This document shows positions 17,437 to 25,730 of a stretch of DNA of 64,000 bases, piece by piece. The notes under the pieces were generated by a model, which was given only the letters and a program-made list of their open reading frames with translations, did not search any database and was not told where the DNA came from. The DNA comes from CAWAHD01 sp963781785 (GTDB lineage: Bacteria > Planctomycetota > Planctomycetia > Isosphaerales > Isosphaeraceae), in NCBI GenBank assembly GCA_963781785.1, contig CAWAHD010000003.1:310001-374000 (forward strand). The letters are read 5' to 3'. The position numbers were made by a program, and so were the translations under genes. Position 1 is the first letter of the stretch, and the number at the start of each line of letters is the position of its first letter.

Positions 17437-18683
17437 GCCGCTGGCCGGGCCTGGGTTGGCGTGTCTTGCGTGGGGGCCAGAACGGCACGGTCGCGGCCCT
17501 GTTTCTGCGCCCAGCTCAGTGCCTCATCGGCCGCGTCGAAGAGGGAGTAGACGTCGGCGGCACACGACGGGAACGTGGCCACTCCGATCGAGACGGTGAT
17601 TCGGGATGAGTCGCATCCCGCAGGATGATCGAGAGCAACAGCCCGACAGATGTTCTCAGCGACGTGCAGTGCACCGCCCCGGGGAGCACGCGGCAAGACC
17701 GCCACGATCCTGTTGTCATCGAGCCGGGCGACGATGTCGCTGGCGCGGATCAACGTGACCACGGTCTGGCCCACATGCTGAACCAAGCGATTCACTTCGG
17801 CCCCGCCCAGCAAGTCCTGGATGCTGCTCACGCGGTCGATCGCCACGCAGAGGAGCGACAACGACTCCCGATGTCTTTTCGCCTGATTGAGAGCAAACGG
17901 CAGCACGGCATTCAAAAACGTCGCGTCGTGAATGAGGATTGAAGGACGAATGGGATGTCCAGTCCGGCCGACGTTGTCGATCGACTCAGATCGGTGAAGG
18001 TCACCGCGAACGGGATCGTCCTCGGCAGGGCATTCCGGGTGTCGACCGAGGCTCTCGAGTGCGCAGGCAGTCATTGTACAAAGCGTGGTCAGCCGCCGGA
18101 CCACCTGCTTCCTGAGCGGCAGACGTCCGCCGGCCCGCGGGCGAATGCGCAGCCGGCCGCAGACTGACCTGCCCGAGCGCAACGGAATTTCCAGGACCGA
18201 TTGGCCGCTCGAGACCGAGCACCCCTCCCGCACGTTCGGTTTGCGAGTGGATTGGACACCGTCAGCGTCTGCGGTTCCCGGTTGACTGATCGCCGGGGAT
18301 GGTTCGGCGACAAGCTCGATCCAGGCCGTCGGCGCCACCTGCCGGATCAATAGGAGCAACGCCGATTCCACCACACCTGGGTCAACCGCCGATTCGACGA
18401 TCTCAGCAAAACCGTGCAGGAGCTCCTCGAATGGGGCGTCACCTTCCCGGCGACGGGCCAACAGCACTCGCAACCAGTTTCGAAACACCCGGCTGGAGCG
18501 CGGAATGAAAGCAATGGCTGCAAACCTTTCCTGACCTCGCCCGGCGCCCGAGGCGATCGCCCCGGAAGACGTTCCAGATCGGGGTTCGACCTCCTGCTGA
18601 TTTTGATTCCTGCGGCTCGCATCGCCACGAGGCTCGACTCGATCGAGCCGCCATGTCACTTCAGACGTCGTAGTATCTGGCAT
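17430..18683 (-). CDS. GGDEF-fold protein with degenerate active site
   Basis: 417 residues. The C-terminal ~170 residues have the diguanylate-cyclase fold: SLLCVAIDRVSSIQD, VGQTVVTLIRASDIVARLDDNRIVAVLP, and VSIGVATFPSCAADVYSLFDAADEALSWAQKQGRD. The GGDEF tetrad itself is replaced by LDDNR (near residue 325), so cyclase activity is unlikely; a GTP- or c-di-GMP-binding or scaffold role is possible. The N-terminal part (about 60-220) may be a degenerate GAF-like sensor (ELLHGFAEIVESAVDPGVVESALLLLIRQVAPTAWIEL). No transmembrane helix is visible. Confidence 0.75.
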   Translation of the reverse strand: MPDTTTSEVTWRLDRVEPRGDASRRNQNQQEVEPRSGTSSGAIASGAGRGQERFAAIAFIPRSSRVFRNWLRVLLARRREGDAPFEELLHGFAEIVESAVDPGVVESALLLLIRQVAPTAWIELVAEPSPAISQPGTADADGVQSTRKPNVREGCSVSSGQSVLEIPLRSGRSVCGRLRIRPRAGGRLPLRKQVVRRLTTLCTMTACALESLGRHPECPAEDDPVRGDLHRSESIDNVGRTGHPIRPSILIHDATFLNAVLPFALNQAKRHRESLSLLCVAIDRVSSIQDLLGGAEVNRLVQHVGQTVVTLIRASDIVARLDDNRIVAVLPRAPRGGALHVAENICRAVALDHPAGCDSSRITVSIGVATFPSCAADVYSLFDAADEALSWAQKQGRDRAVLAPTQDTPTQARPAAQ

Positions 18684-19348
18684 CGGTCCTGACCAAGGTT
18701 GAAGACTCGCGGATCAATCGGACGATCCAAGAAACGGATCCGGGCAACACAAAGAAACCCCGCGATTCCGTGGGCTCTGTCTCCTGTCTAGATAAGCACG
18801 CTCTTCTCGGGATCTGCGGTCGGCCCAGCGGCACCGGAACCTGGCCCTGAGATCGATCGACATCCATCTGAAAAATGGGAAGCTCGGTTAGCAAATCTCG
18901 TACCACAAGTGTCGAATGCGTGTACATAAGGCAATCGTTCCGCGCGTCGCGCGGTACGATCGGTTTTGGCGAGGAGCCGCACAGCGTTTGACACCGGCCT
19001 GGGTCTTGGCTCGCCGTGGTTGTGTGGGCTGGGATCGGGTTCGGGACGAGTGTGCGACTCGGTTTTTCCAATGAATTGTAGGTCGTAGCTGGAAAGCGAA
19101 GGGAATCCGACTTGCCAGGATTTTCGAAAATGATCAGGATGCGGCCCCATCGGTCGATGCGTGTTGATCTGCGTCACCGCGGCGAGCGTGACAGAAGGGC
19201 GCAGGCTGTGTCTCTAGCCGCCGTACTCAGAGCGCGGCCTCGATCGATACAAGTCATTATTTGCCAGTCTGGTGCGTCAGAACGACGATTGATGGGATTG
19301 CTTGATTGCGCCCGAGAACGCGCTAGCGGGTGAGAGATCAGGAGGACC
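18684..19348. other. Long intergenic region, no supported gene
   Basis: About 665 bases with lower coding character. Minus-strand open frames (18661-19071 and 18788-19177) give Pro/Ser/Arg-rich products without recognisable motifs and with no ribosome site. A perfect 15-base palindrome, CCGCGCGTCGCGCGG, sits at 18940-18954. Regulatory sequence for both flanking genes is expected here. Confidence 0.4.
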
Positions 19349-19969
19349 GTGTTGAATCGCAGAAGGCTGGCGAAAAAAGCCGGAGGGATCGTGCTAGCCG
19401 GGTTCCTGAGCAGTCAGGCTGGTTGCAGCCTGGTGCCACCATCGTGGCACGTACCGAGCGTCACCAAGATCTTTTCCCCGCGTGAGCAACTTGCCAACCC
19501 GTTGCCGGTGGCTTCGACGGATTTTGAGAGCGTTTGGAACAAGACGGTCCAGGTGGTCGACAAGTACTTCGATATCGAGTCCGAGAACCGGCTGTCGAAG
19601 ACGATCCGGACGCAGCCCCTGATGGGGGCCACGGTGCTGGAACCCTGGGCGCTCGACTCGGTGACCGTAGCGGACCGTTTCGAAGCGACGTTGCAGACGA
19701 TCCGGCGGGTGGCGGTCATCCATGTGGATCCGGCACCCGCCGGAGGATTTCTGGTCAAAGTCGAGGTCTACAAGTTTCTGGAAGACATGGCCAAGCCCGA
19801 CCGGCAACCTGCCGGTCGCGCGGTATTCAGCAATGATTTTCCAGTGAACCGCGTCCGCGAGATCGTCGGCCCCGTCCCCGCACCTGTGGGGTGGATCAAA
19901 CTCCAGAATCGGGACGAGAATCTCGAGCAGGCCATCTTGGCCGGCATTCACGACGCGCTTTTCCTGTAA
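19349..19969 (+). CDS. Lipoprotein of unknown function
   Basis: 206 residues. A Shine-Dalgarno GGAGG (19341-19345) sits just before the GTG at 19349 and a TTG at 19352, either of which may be the start. The leader RRRLAKKAGGIVLAGFLSSQAGC ends in a lipobox-like AGC, so the protein is probably lipid-anchored. The body carries FESVWNKTVQVVDKYFDIESENR and a later VEVYKFLEDMAKPDR region. It resembles conserved planctomycete envelope lipoproteins; the role is not known. It converges on the CAP-domain gene 22 bp away. Confidence 0.72.
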   Translation: MLNRRRLAKKAGGIVLAGFLSSQAGCSLVPPSWHVPSVTKIFSPREQLANPLPVASTDFESVWNKTVQVVDKYFDIESENRLSKTIRTQPLMGATVLEPWALDSVTVADRFEATLQTIRRVAVIHVDPAPAGGFLVKVEVYKFLEDMAKPDRQPAGRAVFSNDFPVNRVREIVGPVPAPVGWIKLQNRDENLEQAILAGIHDALFL

Positions 19970-19991
19970 ACCCGTGCGGCTTCGACACCGT

Positions 19992-20735
19992 TCAGTTCGC
20001 GTTAAAGGTCCAGTAGGCACCCAGGCCGGCGATGCCGATCCAGCGAATGGTGGGATCGAGCAACGCCGCACGATGCGCGGGTGAGTTCATCCACATCGAC
20101 CCGATGTTGGTGATCGACCCGAACGCGGCGTTTTGCCGCCGGGCGGGCCCCATCACAAAATGACCCATTCCCCGGGCAGCCTGGTGATTGTTGTTCTCGG
20201 CCGCCCAGCTCGAGAGGTTGGGATCATAACCAACCGCTGGCAAGCCGTACGCTGCACGGGTCGAATTGAGCCAGCCGATGAAACCATACGGATCGCCCGT
20301 CGCTGCCGGTGCAGCCGTGGATTCCGTGGCTGCTATAGCCGCCGCGGTTTCCGTCCCTGCGGAAGCCGCCGTGGTTTCGGATGCAAGTGCGGCCGTGCCC
20401 GTGATGGCATTCGCCGAATACGATACGGGAATGACCTGGGTAGCAGCGGGCGTCTGAGAAACCTCAGTTTGCTGAGCAGTCTGAGGCGCATTCGCTTGCT
20501 GATAATACTGAGGCGTATAGGTAGTCTGATAAGACTGGGGCGAATAGCGCGTCCAGACCCGCCTTCCGAACCAACCCCGGCGGTAGTAATACGTCGGGGT
20601 ACTCGTCGAGTCCGACGTCACGGTCGGAGCAGACGTGCCTGAAGTTGGGTAATAGTAGTAGGTTTGGGCTTCAGCAACCACGGTGGTCGCCACGAAGGCC
20701 ACGCAGCCGATCCCAACCCGAACCACGGTGTTCAT
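19992..20735 (-). CDS. Secreted CAP-domain (SCP/PR-1-like) protein
   Basis: The ATG at 20735 (MNTVVRVGIGCVAFVA) starts a signal peptide ending near AEAQT; CAGGATGG precedes it. The mature N-terminus is Tyr/Ser/Thr/Gln-rich and repetitive (YYYYPTSG, SYQTTYTPQYYQQ), with an Ala/Thr-rich linker to about residue 155. The C-terminal ~95 residues match a CAP domain: FIGWLNSTRAAYGLPAVGYDPNLSSWA, GHFVMGP and MWMNSPAHRAALLDP. CAP proteins are secreted; bacterial roles are poorly known. The longer open frame to 20957 is unlikely because it would put the signal peptide internally. Confidence 0.82.
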   Translation of the reverse strand: MNTVVRVGIGCVAFVATTVVAEAQTYYYYPTSGTSAPTVTSDSTSTPTYYYRRGWFGRRVWTRYSPQSYQTTYTPQYYQQANAPQTAQQTEVSQTPAATQVIPVSYSANAITGTAALASETTAASAGTETAAAIAATESTAAPAATGDPYGFIGWLNSTRAAYGLPAVGYDPNLSSWAAENNNHQAARGMGHFVMGPARRQNAAFGSITNIGSMWMNSPAHRAALLDPTIRWIGIAGLGAYWTFNAN

Positions 20736-21247
20736 CCATCCTGAGTTGTGACTTCTGGTTTGCAATGGTCGATCTCCCACGAGAGACATGGGCCAGAAAC
20801 GCACCGCGCGCTTCCAATCCTTACCGCTGGTCAACCCGAATCCGGGAAAGAACAGTCCGAGTTCTCCAGCGCTACCCATGTGGATCGACAAGGATGGGAG
20901 ATGTTTCCCCGAAATGCAACAGTTCTCTGGGATGTTGAAAAAAAGCAACGTTGTCAAAAATCAGAACATATAATGACATCATAAGTAGGAAAATATAATT
21001 TAGATCGACTTTTTATTATTTGACTGGCAAATTGCGCTCGATGGGTGCAACCTCCAGGCAAGCCAAGATAAACGTGAATTGAGTCGTCAGCGTCCGGCCT
21101 CTGTGCCGCGCGGTTTCGGGTGAACGAATCATGAGCCCTGAGCCCACGGAGCGAGCAGCACGGCGGGCTCGAGACCAAGACGAAGGATTTCGTAGAGCCT
21201 TCCCGAGGTGTCAAGGGGATGCCGGGAGGAAATTTCGTTTGTTGGTG
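20736..21247. other. Intergenic region with a strongly AT-rich core
   Basis: About 510 bases without a supported gene. Positions ~20937-21030 are far richer in A+T than the surroundings, with AAAAAAGC, TATAAT (near 20969), AATATAATTTA and TTTTTATTATTT runs. A perfect TTGACA occurs on the minus strand in the same stretch. It may hold the promoter of the CAP-domain gene, or be a laterally acquired or relaxed segment. Confidence 0.4.
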
Positions 21248-22057
21248 TCAGTCCGCGCGCGTTGCGACGACACGCAGGGGGAAGATTTCGACATTCACGC
21301 CGCTGGAGAAATGGGCTAGAGGGGCGGTTTCGGGTCGAGTCAGGCCGGCGGCAGCGATGAGAGTTTCGTCGAGCGAGAAAAGTTTTGCCGACTGGATAGG
21401 ATAGGGGCTATGGTGGACGCGCCCCTGGTATAGTCGACTTTGTCGGAACGCGTAGAGGATGTAGCGTTCGACGAGGAAGAAATCGAGGGTTCCGGGCTGG
21501 GCCGATTGGACCGGACCGGCGGGAGTAGCCCGGAGACAGTAAGAGGCTGGGAGCGGTCCGGGCCAGCACCGGACGCCCGCGTAGAGGAGGTTGGGCAAAT
21601 CCTGGGCTGAGCCTGTCGGCTCGCGCTCCAGGAACATCCTCGCGTGATGGTAGGGGAGGTGAAAGAATCTGCGGGCCAGGCGGACTGCAATCGAGTTCGC
21701 TGCTTCGAGGTTGAAGAACCAGACGCCGGGCTCACCGTCACGGAGGCGGACGTAGGTTCGCAGGTTCGTCTCGTGGAAGCTCGAGAGGCCCCAGACGGGG
21801 GGAAAGCCCACCGGTCGCACGCCGGTCATCGTGAACGGGACCAAGCCCAGATACGCGGTTCCCTCGTACAGGTCGAGTTCGAGTTGCGCGGGGATCTTGG
21901 GGCGGAGAAGCTCGGGAGAAATGGGCCAGTGCAGAAACAGCAGGTTTCGCCAGTTTTGCCGCATGACCGCCCATTGCCGCGGCCGCCGGGCTGGGCCGAG
22001 GCGGTCGATCGGTGGAGACGGCTGAGGCTTGGGCGCGGGAGACAAGGGCGAAATCAT
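21248..22057 (-). CDS. DUF2071 (YqjF-like) protein
   Basis: 269 residues matching the YqjF/DUF2071 pattern: WAVMRQNWRNLLFLHWPISPELLRPKIPAQLELDLYEGTAYLGLVPF, then SSFHETNLRTYVR, and a C-terminal region with VERYILYAF and a VHHSPYPIQ block. The start may be internal (MRQNWRNL at residue 32) because the first 30 residues are Pro-rich. DUF2071 has no established biochemical role. The membrane protein upstream (22133-22444) lies 75 bp away on the same strand and may be co-transcribed. Confidence 0.85.
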   Translation of the reverse strand: MISPLSPAPKPQPSPPIDRLGPARRPRQWAVMRQNWRNLLFLHWPISPELLRPKIPAQLELDLYEGTAYLGLVPFTMTGVRPVGFPPVWGLSSFHETNLRTYVRLRDGEPGVWFFNLEAANSIAVRLARRFFHLPYHHARMFLEREPTGSAQDLPNLLYAGVRCWPGPLPASYCLRATPAGPVQSAQPGTLDFFLVERYILYAFRQSRLYQGRVHHSPYPIQSAKLFSLDETLIAAAGLTRPETAPLAHFSSGVNVEIFPLRVVATRAD

Positions 22058-22132
22058 GAGATGGAGACGGGTCAGGTCAACAAGATCGGTGTGCAGTGAC
22101 CTTGAGCGAGCGAGCGACGCACCACCCGCCGA

Positions 22133-22444
22133 TCAGCGGCGCTTCACTGCACTGAAGAAACGCACCAATCCCAGGATCGCGCCGGAAAGAAAGAGAGAGA
22201 GCACCACGCCCGCGAATCCGCCCACGAGGACACCCACCATGGGGTGGTTCTGCGTCATCCAGGCCCAGACGGCGCCGATGATGGCGCAGAGGATGGCACC
22301 GCCGCAGATCGCGGCGAGCTGGATCAAGTTGTCGCTGACTCGGAGGTTGGGACCGGTCACCGTATCGAAGACGCGCTGGGCGTCGTCGGGGACCGGGTTG
22401 TCGGACCGCCCTGATGGCGGAGTCCATGGCCCGGGATCGTTCAT
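22133..22444 (-). CDS. Small two-helix membrane protein
   Basis: 103 residues: a polar Pro/Asp-rich N-terminus of about 40 residues, then two membrane helices (LAAICGGAILCAIIGAVWAW and VLVGGFAGVVLSLFLSGAILGLV) and a short basic tail (FFSAVKRR). This topology suggests a small inner-membrane protein with its N-terminus in the cytoplasm. No family is recognised. It may be co-transcribed with the DUF2071 gene. Confidence 0.6.
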   Translation of the reverse strand: MNDPGPWTPPSGRSDNPVPDDAQRVFDTVTGPNLRVSDNLIQLAAICGGAILCAIIGAVWAWMTQNHPMVGVLVGGFAGVVLSLFLSGAILGLVRFFSAVKRR

Positions 22445-22598
22445 CGATTCCTCTTGTCACTTGGCGGCGATCACGATGCGGTTTTTGCCACGACTCGCCG
22501 CATCATACAGGGAAGAGGCGTCAAACGACAACGACCGCGATCGAGATTCAGCCGGGGATGAACGAAGAGTCCCTTGGTGCCGCCTGAGAGCCCGCCAA

Positions 22599-25500
22599 TC
22601 AGGTGGCCACCGGCCTGGGCTTGCCGGCAAACCAGTGATAGACCGAAGGCAGCACGAGGGTGGTCAGCAGGGTCGAGGTGATGATTCCGCCAATGACGAC
22701 GGTTGCCAGCGGGCGCTGAATCTCAGCACCGGGGCTGGTCGCAACGGCCATGGGGATGAAGCCCAGGCCAGCGACGAGTGCGGTCATGAGGACCGGTCGC
22801 AACCGCACGACGGCCGCCTCGCGCGCGGCGGCATGCGCTTCAGCGCCTTCTTGTCTGAGGTGGTCGACGGCGCTGACCCACACAAGGCCATTGAGCACGG
22901 CCACGCCGAAGAGGGCGATGAATCCGACTCCGGCCGAGATCGAGAACGGCATGCCGCGGAGGAACAGTGCAAAGATGCCACCGGTGGCCGCCATCGGCAC
23001 GGCTGTATAGATCAAGAGAGCAAGCCGCATCGAATGAAACGAGCTGTACAGCAGCAGGAAGATGAGGAGCATGGCCACGGGCACGACGATCATCAGGCGT
23101 TTTGAGGCAGTCTGGAGGTGCTCGAACTGGCCGCCCCAGCGGGGATGGTACAGCTCGGGGAACTTGACCTTTTGCTCGATGGCTGCCTGTGCTTCAGCGA
23201 CGAAGCTGGCGATGTCACGGCCCCGGACATTGACGCCCACGACGGCCCGGCGCTGGGCATTCTCGCGCTCGACTTCATTGGGCCCTTCTTCAGGGGCGAT
23301 CGTGGCCAGATCCTTGAGCAGGATGGGGCGTCCGTGAGGATCGAGGATCTGAATCGACGCAATTTTCTCGGGATCGTTGCGCCAGGAGGCGGGAAGCCGG
23401 ACGCGCAGGGGGTGCCGCTTGTCTTCCTCGAACACGGTACCGACGGTGGTGCCTCCGAGCGCGGCGACGGGGTCAAGGACGTCAGAGGCTTTGATCCCGT
23501 AGCGAGCCAGTTGATCGCGCCGAACCGTGATACCCAGCATGGGCAACCGGCCGGCGGTGGGGTTCTTGATGTCGTGCGCGCCTTCGATCCCCGCCAGCAC
23601 TTGCTCGACCTCCAGCGAGAGCCGGCGGAGCACGTTGAGATCGGGGCCGTAGATCAGCACAGCCACGTCACTCTTGACGCCGGCGACCAGCTCGTTGACC
23701 CGCATTTCGATCGGCTGGCTGAAGCCGAACTTCACACCCGGGACGTGCTCGGTGAGCAGGTGGTCCATCTGGTCGATCAACTGGTCTCGCGTCAACCCCG
23801 GGCGCCACTGGTCATGGGGTTTGAGCATGGTCCAGACGTCCGTCTGGTGGACACCCATGACGTCATTGGCAATCTCGGGGCGGCCGGTCTTGCAATAGAC
23901 CAGTCGGACCTCGGGGATCGTCCTGAGCAAGTTCTGGATCTGGTTGGAGGCTCCGACGGCCCCTTCCAGCGAAGCGGAGGGGATTCGCACCGCCTCGATC
24001 AGCAGATCTCCCTCGTTGAGCCGGGGCATGAACTCGCCTCCCAGGTTCAGGGCCAGCGGCACGCTACCTCCGAGCAGCCCGACCGCCAGGATCACCGCGC
24101 CGGCCGGATGGCGAATGAAGGCGTCGAGCACCGGCTGGTAGAGGTGCTTGACCCAGCGGAGGAGCCAGATTTCCTTCTCGCGCGGCCGGGCGCTCAAACC
24201 GATCGTGGCAAGCACCGGCATCAGTGTGAGCGAGAGAACGAGGGATCCGGCCAGGGCGAAGATCACGGTGAGCGCCATGGGACGAAACAGCTTGCCCTCG
24301 GTTCCCTGGAGCGCCAGGATCGGCAGATAGACGATCGCGATGATCAGCTCGCCGAACATCGTCGGCTTGCGCACTTCGATGGCGGCGTCGCGGACGATCT
24401 CGTTTTTGGGCCTTGTGCCTCCTTCATGGGCCAGCCTGCGCACGCAATTTTCAATCATGATCACGCTCGAATCGACGATCAGACCGAAGTCGATCGCTCC
24501 CAGGCTCATGAGGCTGGCCGAGATTCCGGTTGCGAGCATCACATTGGCGGCAAACAACATGGACAGCGGGATCGCCAGGGCGACAATCAAGCCGCCGCGG
24601 AGGTTTCCCAGGAACAGAAGAAGGACGGCCAGGACCAGAATGCCACCGGCCGTGAGGTTGTGCTGCACCGTCTTCAGCGTCTGGTCGATCAGGTGGGTCC
24701 GGTCGTACAAGGGCTCGATCGTCACGCCGGGTGGCAGGCGTTTTTTCAATTCCTCGATTTCCGTTTTCACGCGCTCGACGACTTCGCGGCCGTTCTGGCC
24801 GATCAGCATCATGACCAGCCCGGTCACGATCTCGCCCTGGCCGTCGCGCGTCGCCAGGCCAGCGCGGATCATGGGAGCCGTCTCAACCTTGGCCACGTCG
24901 CCAACTGTGACGGGCACCTCGTTGCGCTCGTCGATGACGATCGCGGCAATATCTTCGATGCTGTGGACCTGGCTGACACCTCGGATGTACCGCGCTTCCC
25001 CGTCGCGGACCAGGTATCCACCGCCGACATTGGCGTTGTTGGACCGGAGGGCGGTGAACAGATCGGTCATCGAGAGCTTGTAGATCGCCAGCGTGTCGGG
25101 ATCGGGTGTCACCTGGTAGGTCTTCATCTCGCCGCCGTGAGCGTTGATCTCGGTCACCCCCTCGACGCGGCGCAACTGGTAGGCGATGAACCAATCGAGG
25201 ATGGTGCGGAGCTCCATGGGCGAGATTCCGGATTCCTTGGTCGCCTTGACCTGAAACTGAAACACCTCGCCCAGAGCCGTGGCGATCGGGCCCAGCATGG
25301 GCTCGCCGTAGCCGAGGGGTATCGCCGCGGCCGCACGAGGGATTCGCTCGCCCACCAACTGCCGAGCCCGGTAGATGTCGGTGCCTTCCTTGAAAACGAC
25401 GGTCACGAGCGAAACGCCGAACTTGGAGAGCGAGCGGATCTGTTCGACGTCGGGCAAGCCGCTCATCGCGCCGGAGACGGGAAAAGACAGGAGCGAGTCG

Positions 25501-25682
25501 ACCTCCAGGGGCGAGAGCGCCGGCGCCTCGGTGATCACCTGGACTTGCACATTCGTCAAGTCGGGGACGGCATCAATCGGCAGGTGGATTGCCGAATACA
25601 CACCCATGCCGGCAACCAGCACGGTCGCCATCAAGACGAAGAAGCGGTTATTGAGCGAGGATTCGATGACGGTGTTGAGCAT
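22599..25682 (-). CDS. czcA: Heavy-metal efflux RND transporter, CzcA/CusA family
   Basis: 1027 residues, the usual length for the HME-RND family, which exports divalent or monovalent metal ions across the envelope using the proton gradient. It starts MLNTVIESSLNNRFFV and has the expected helices, e.g. LTAGGILVLAVLLLFLGN and SLGAIDFGLIVDSSVIMIEN near residue 400 with the relay aspartates of the CzcA type, and EFMPRLNEGDLLIEAVR at the start of the second half. Its 5' end is 48 bp from the adaptor gene, so the two form one unit. The metal specificity cannot be read from the sequence. A long plus-strand frame across the same bases is a codon-bias shadow. Confidence 0.95.
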   Translation of the reverse strand: MLNTVIESSLNNRFFVLMATVLVAGMGVYSAIHLPIDAVPDLTNVQVQVITEAPALSPLEVDSLLSFPVSGAMSGLPDVEQIRSLSKFGVSLVTVVFKEGTDIYRARQLVGERIPRAAAAIPLGYGEPMLGPIATALGEVFQFQVKATKESGISPMELRTILDWFIAYQLRRVEGVTEINAHGGEMKTYQVTPDPDTLAIYKLSMTDLFTALRSNNANVGGGYLVRDGEARYIRGVSQVHSIEDIAAIVIDERNEVPVTVGDVAKVETAPMIRAGLATRDGQGEIVTGLVMMLIGQNGREVVERVKTEIEELKKRLPPGVTIEPLYDRTHLIDQTLKTVQHNLTAGGILVLAVLLLFLGNLRGGLIVALAIPLSMLFAANVMLATGISASLMSLGAIDFGLIVDSSVIMIENCVRRLAHEGGTRPKNEIVRDAAIEVRKPTMFGELIIAIVYLPILALQGTEGKLFRPMALTVIFALAGSLVLSLTLMPVLATIGLSARPREKEIWLLRWVKHLYQPVLDAFIRHPAGAVILAVGLLGGSVPLALNLGGEFMPRLNEGDLLIEAVRIPSASLEGAVGASNQIQNLLRTIPEVRLVYCKTGRPEIANDVMGVHQTDVWTMLKPHDQWRPGLTRDQLIDQMDHLLTEHVPGVKFGFSQPIEMRVNELVAGVKSDVAVLIYGPDLNVLRRLSLEVEQVLAGIEGAHDIKNPTAGRLPMLGITVRRDQLARYGIKASDVLDPVAALGGTTVGTVFEEDKRHPLRVRLPASWRNDPEKIASIQILDPHGRPILLKDLATIAPEEGPNEVERENAQRRAVVGVNVRGRDIASFVAEAQAAIEQKVKFPELYHPRWGGQFEHLQTASKRLMIVVPVAMLLIFLLLYSSFHSMRLALLIYTAVPMAATGGIFALFLRGMPFSISAGVGFIALFGVAVLNGLVWVSAVDHLRQEGAEAHAAAREAAVVRLRPVLMTALVAGLGFIPMAVATSPGAEIQRPLATVVIGGIITSTLLTTLVLPSVYHWFAGKPRPVAT

Positions 25683-25730
25683 GTCAGATTCCGCGATGAA
25701 TGCCGGTGAGCCAGTGCGCAGCGACGTGGT

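Noticed and set aside
18940..18954. Perfect palindrome CCGCGCGTCGCGCGG as an operator
   Set aside because: Only one copy and no adjacent promoter; such palindromes are common by chance at this base composition.
18661..19071. Minus-strand 136-codon frame and overlapping 18788-19177 frame
   Set aside because: No ribosome site, no motif and odd composition; treated as intergenic.
23118..25709. 863-codon open frame on the plus strand opposite the CzcA-type gene
   Set aside because: Antisense shadow of a GC-rich gene: product is Arg/His/Asp-rich with no motif; the minus strand has a full RND transporter.
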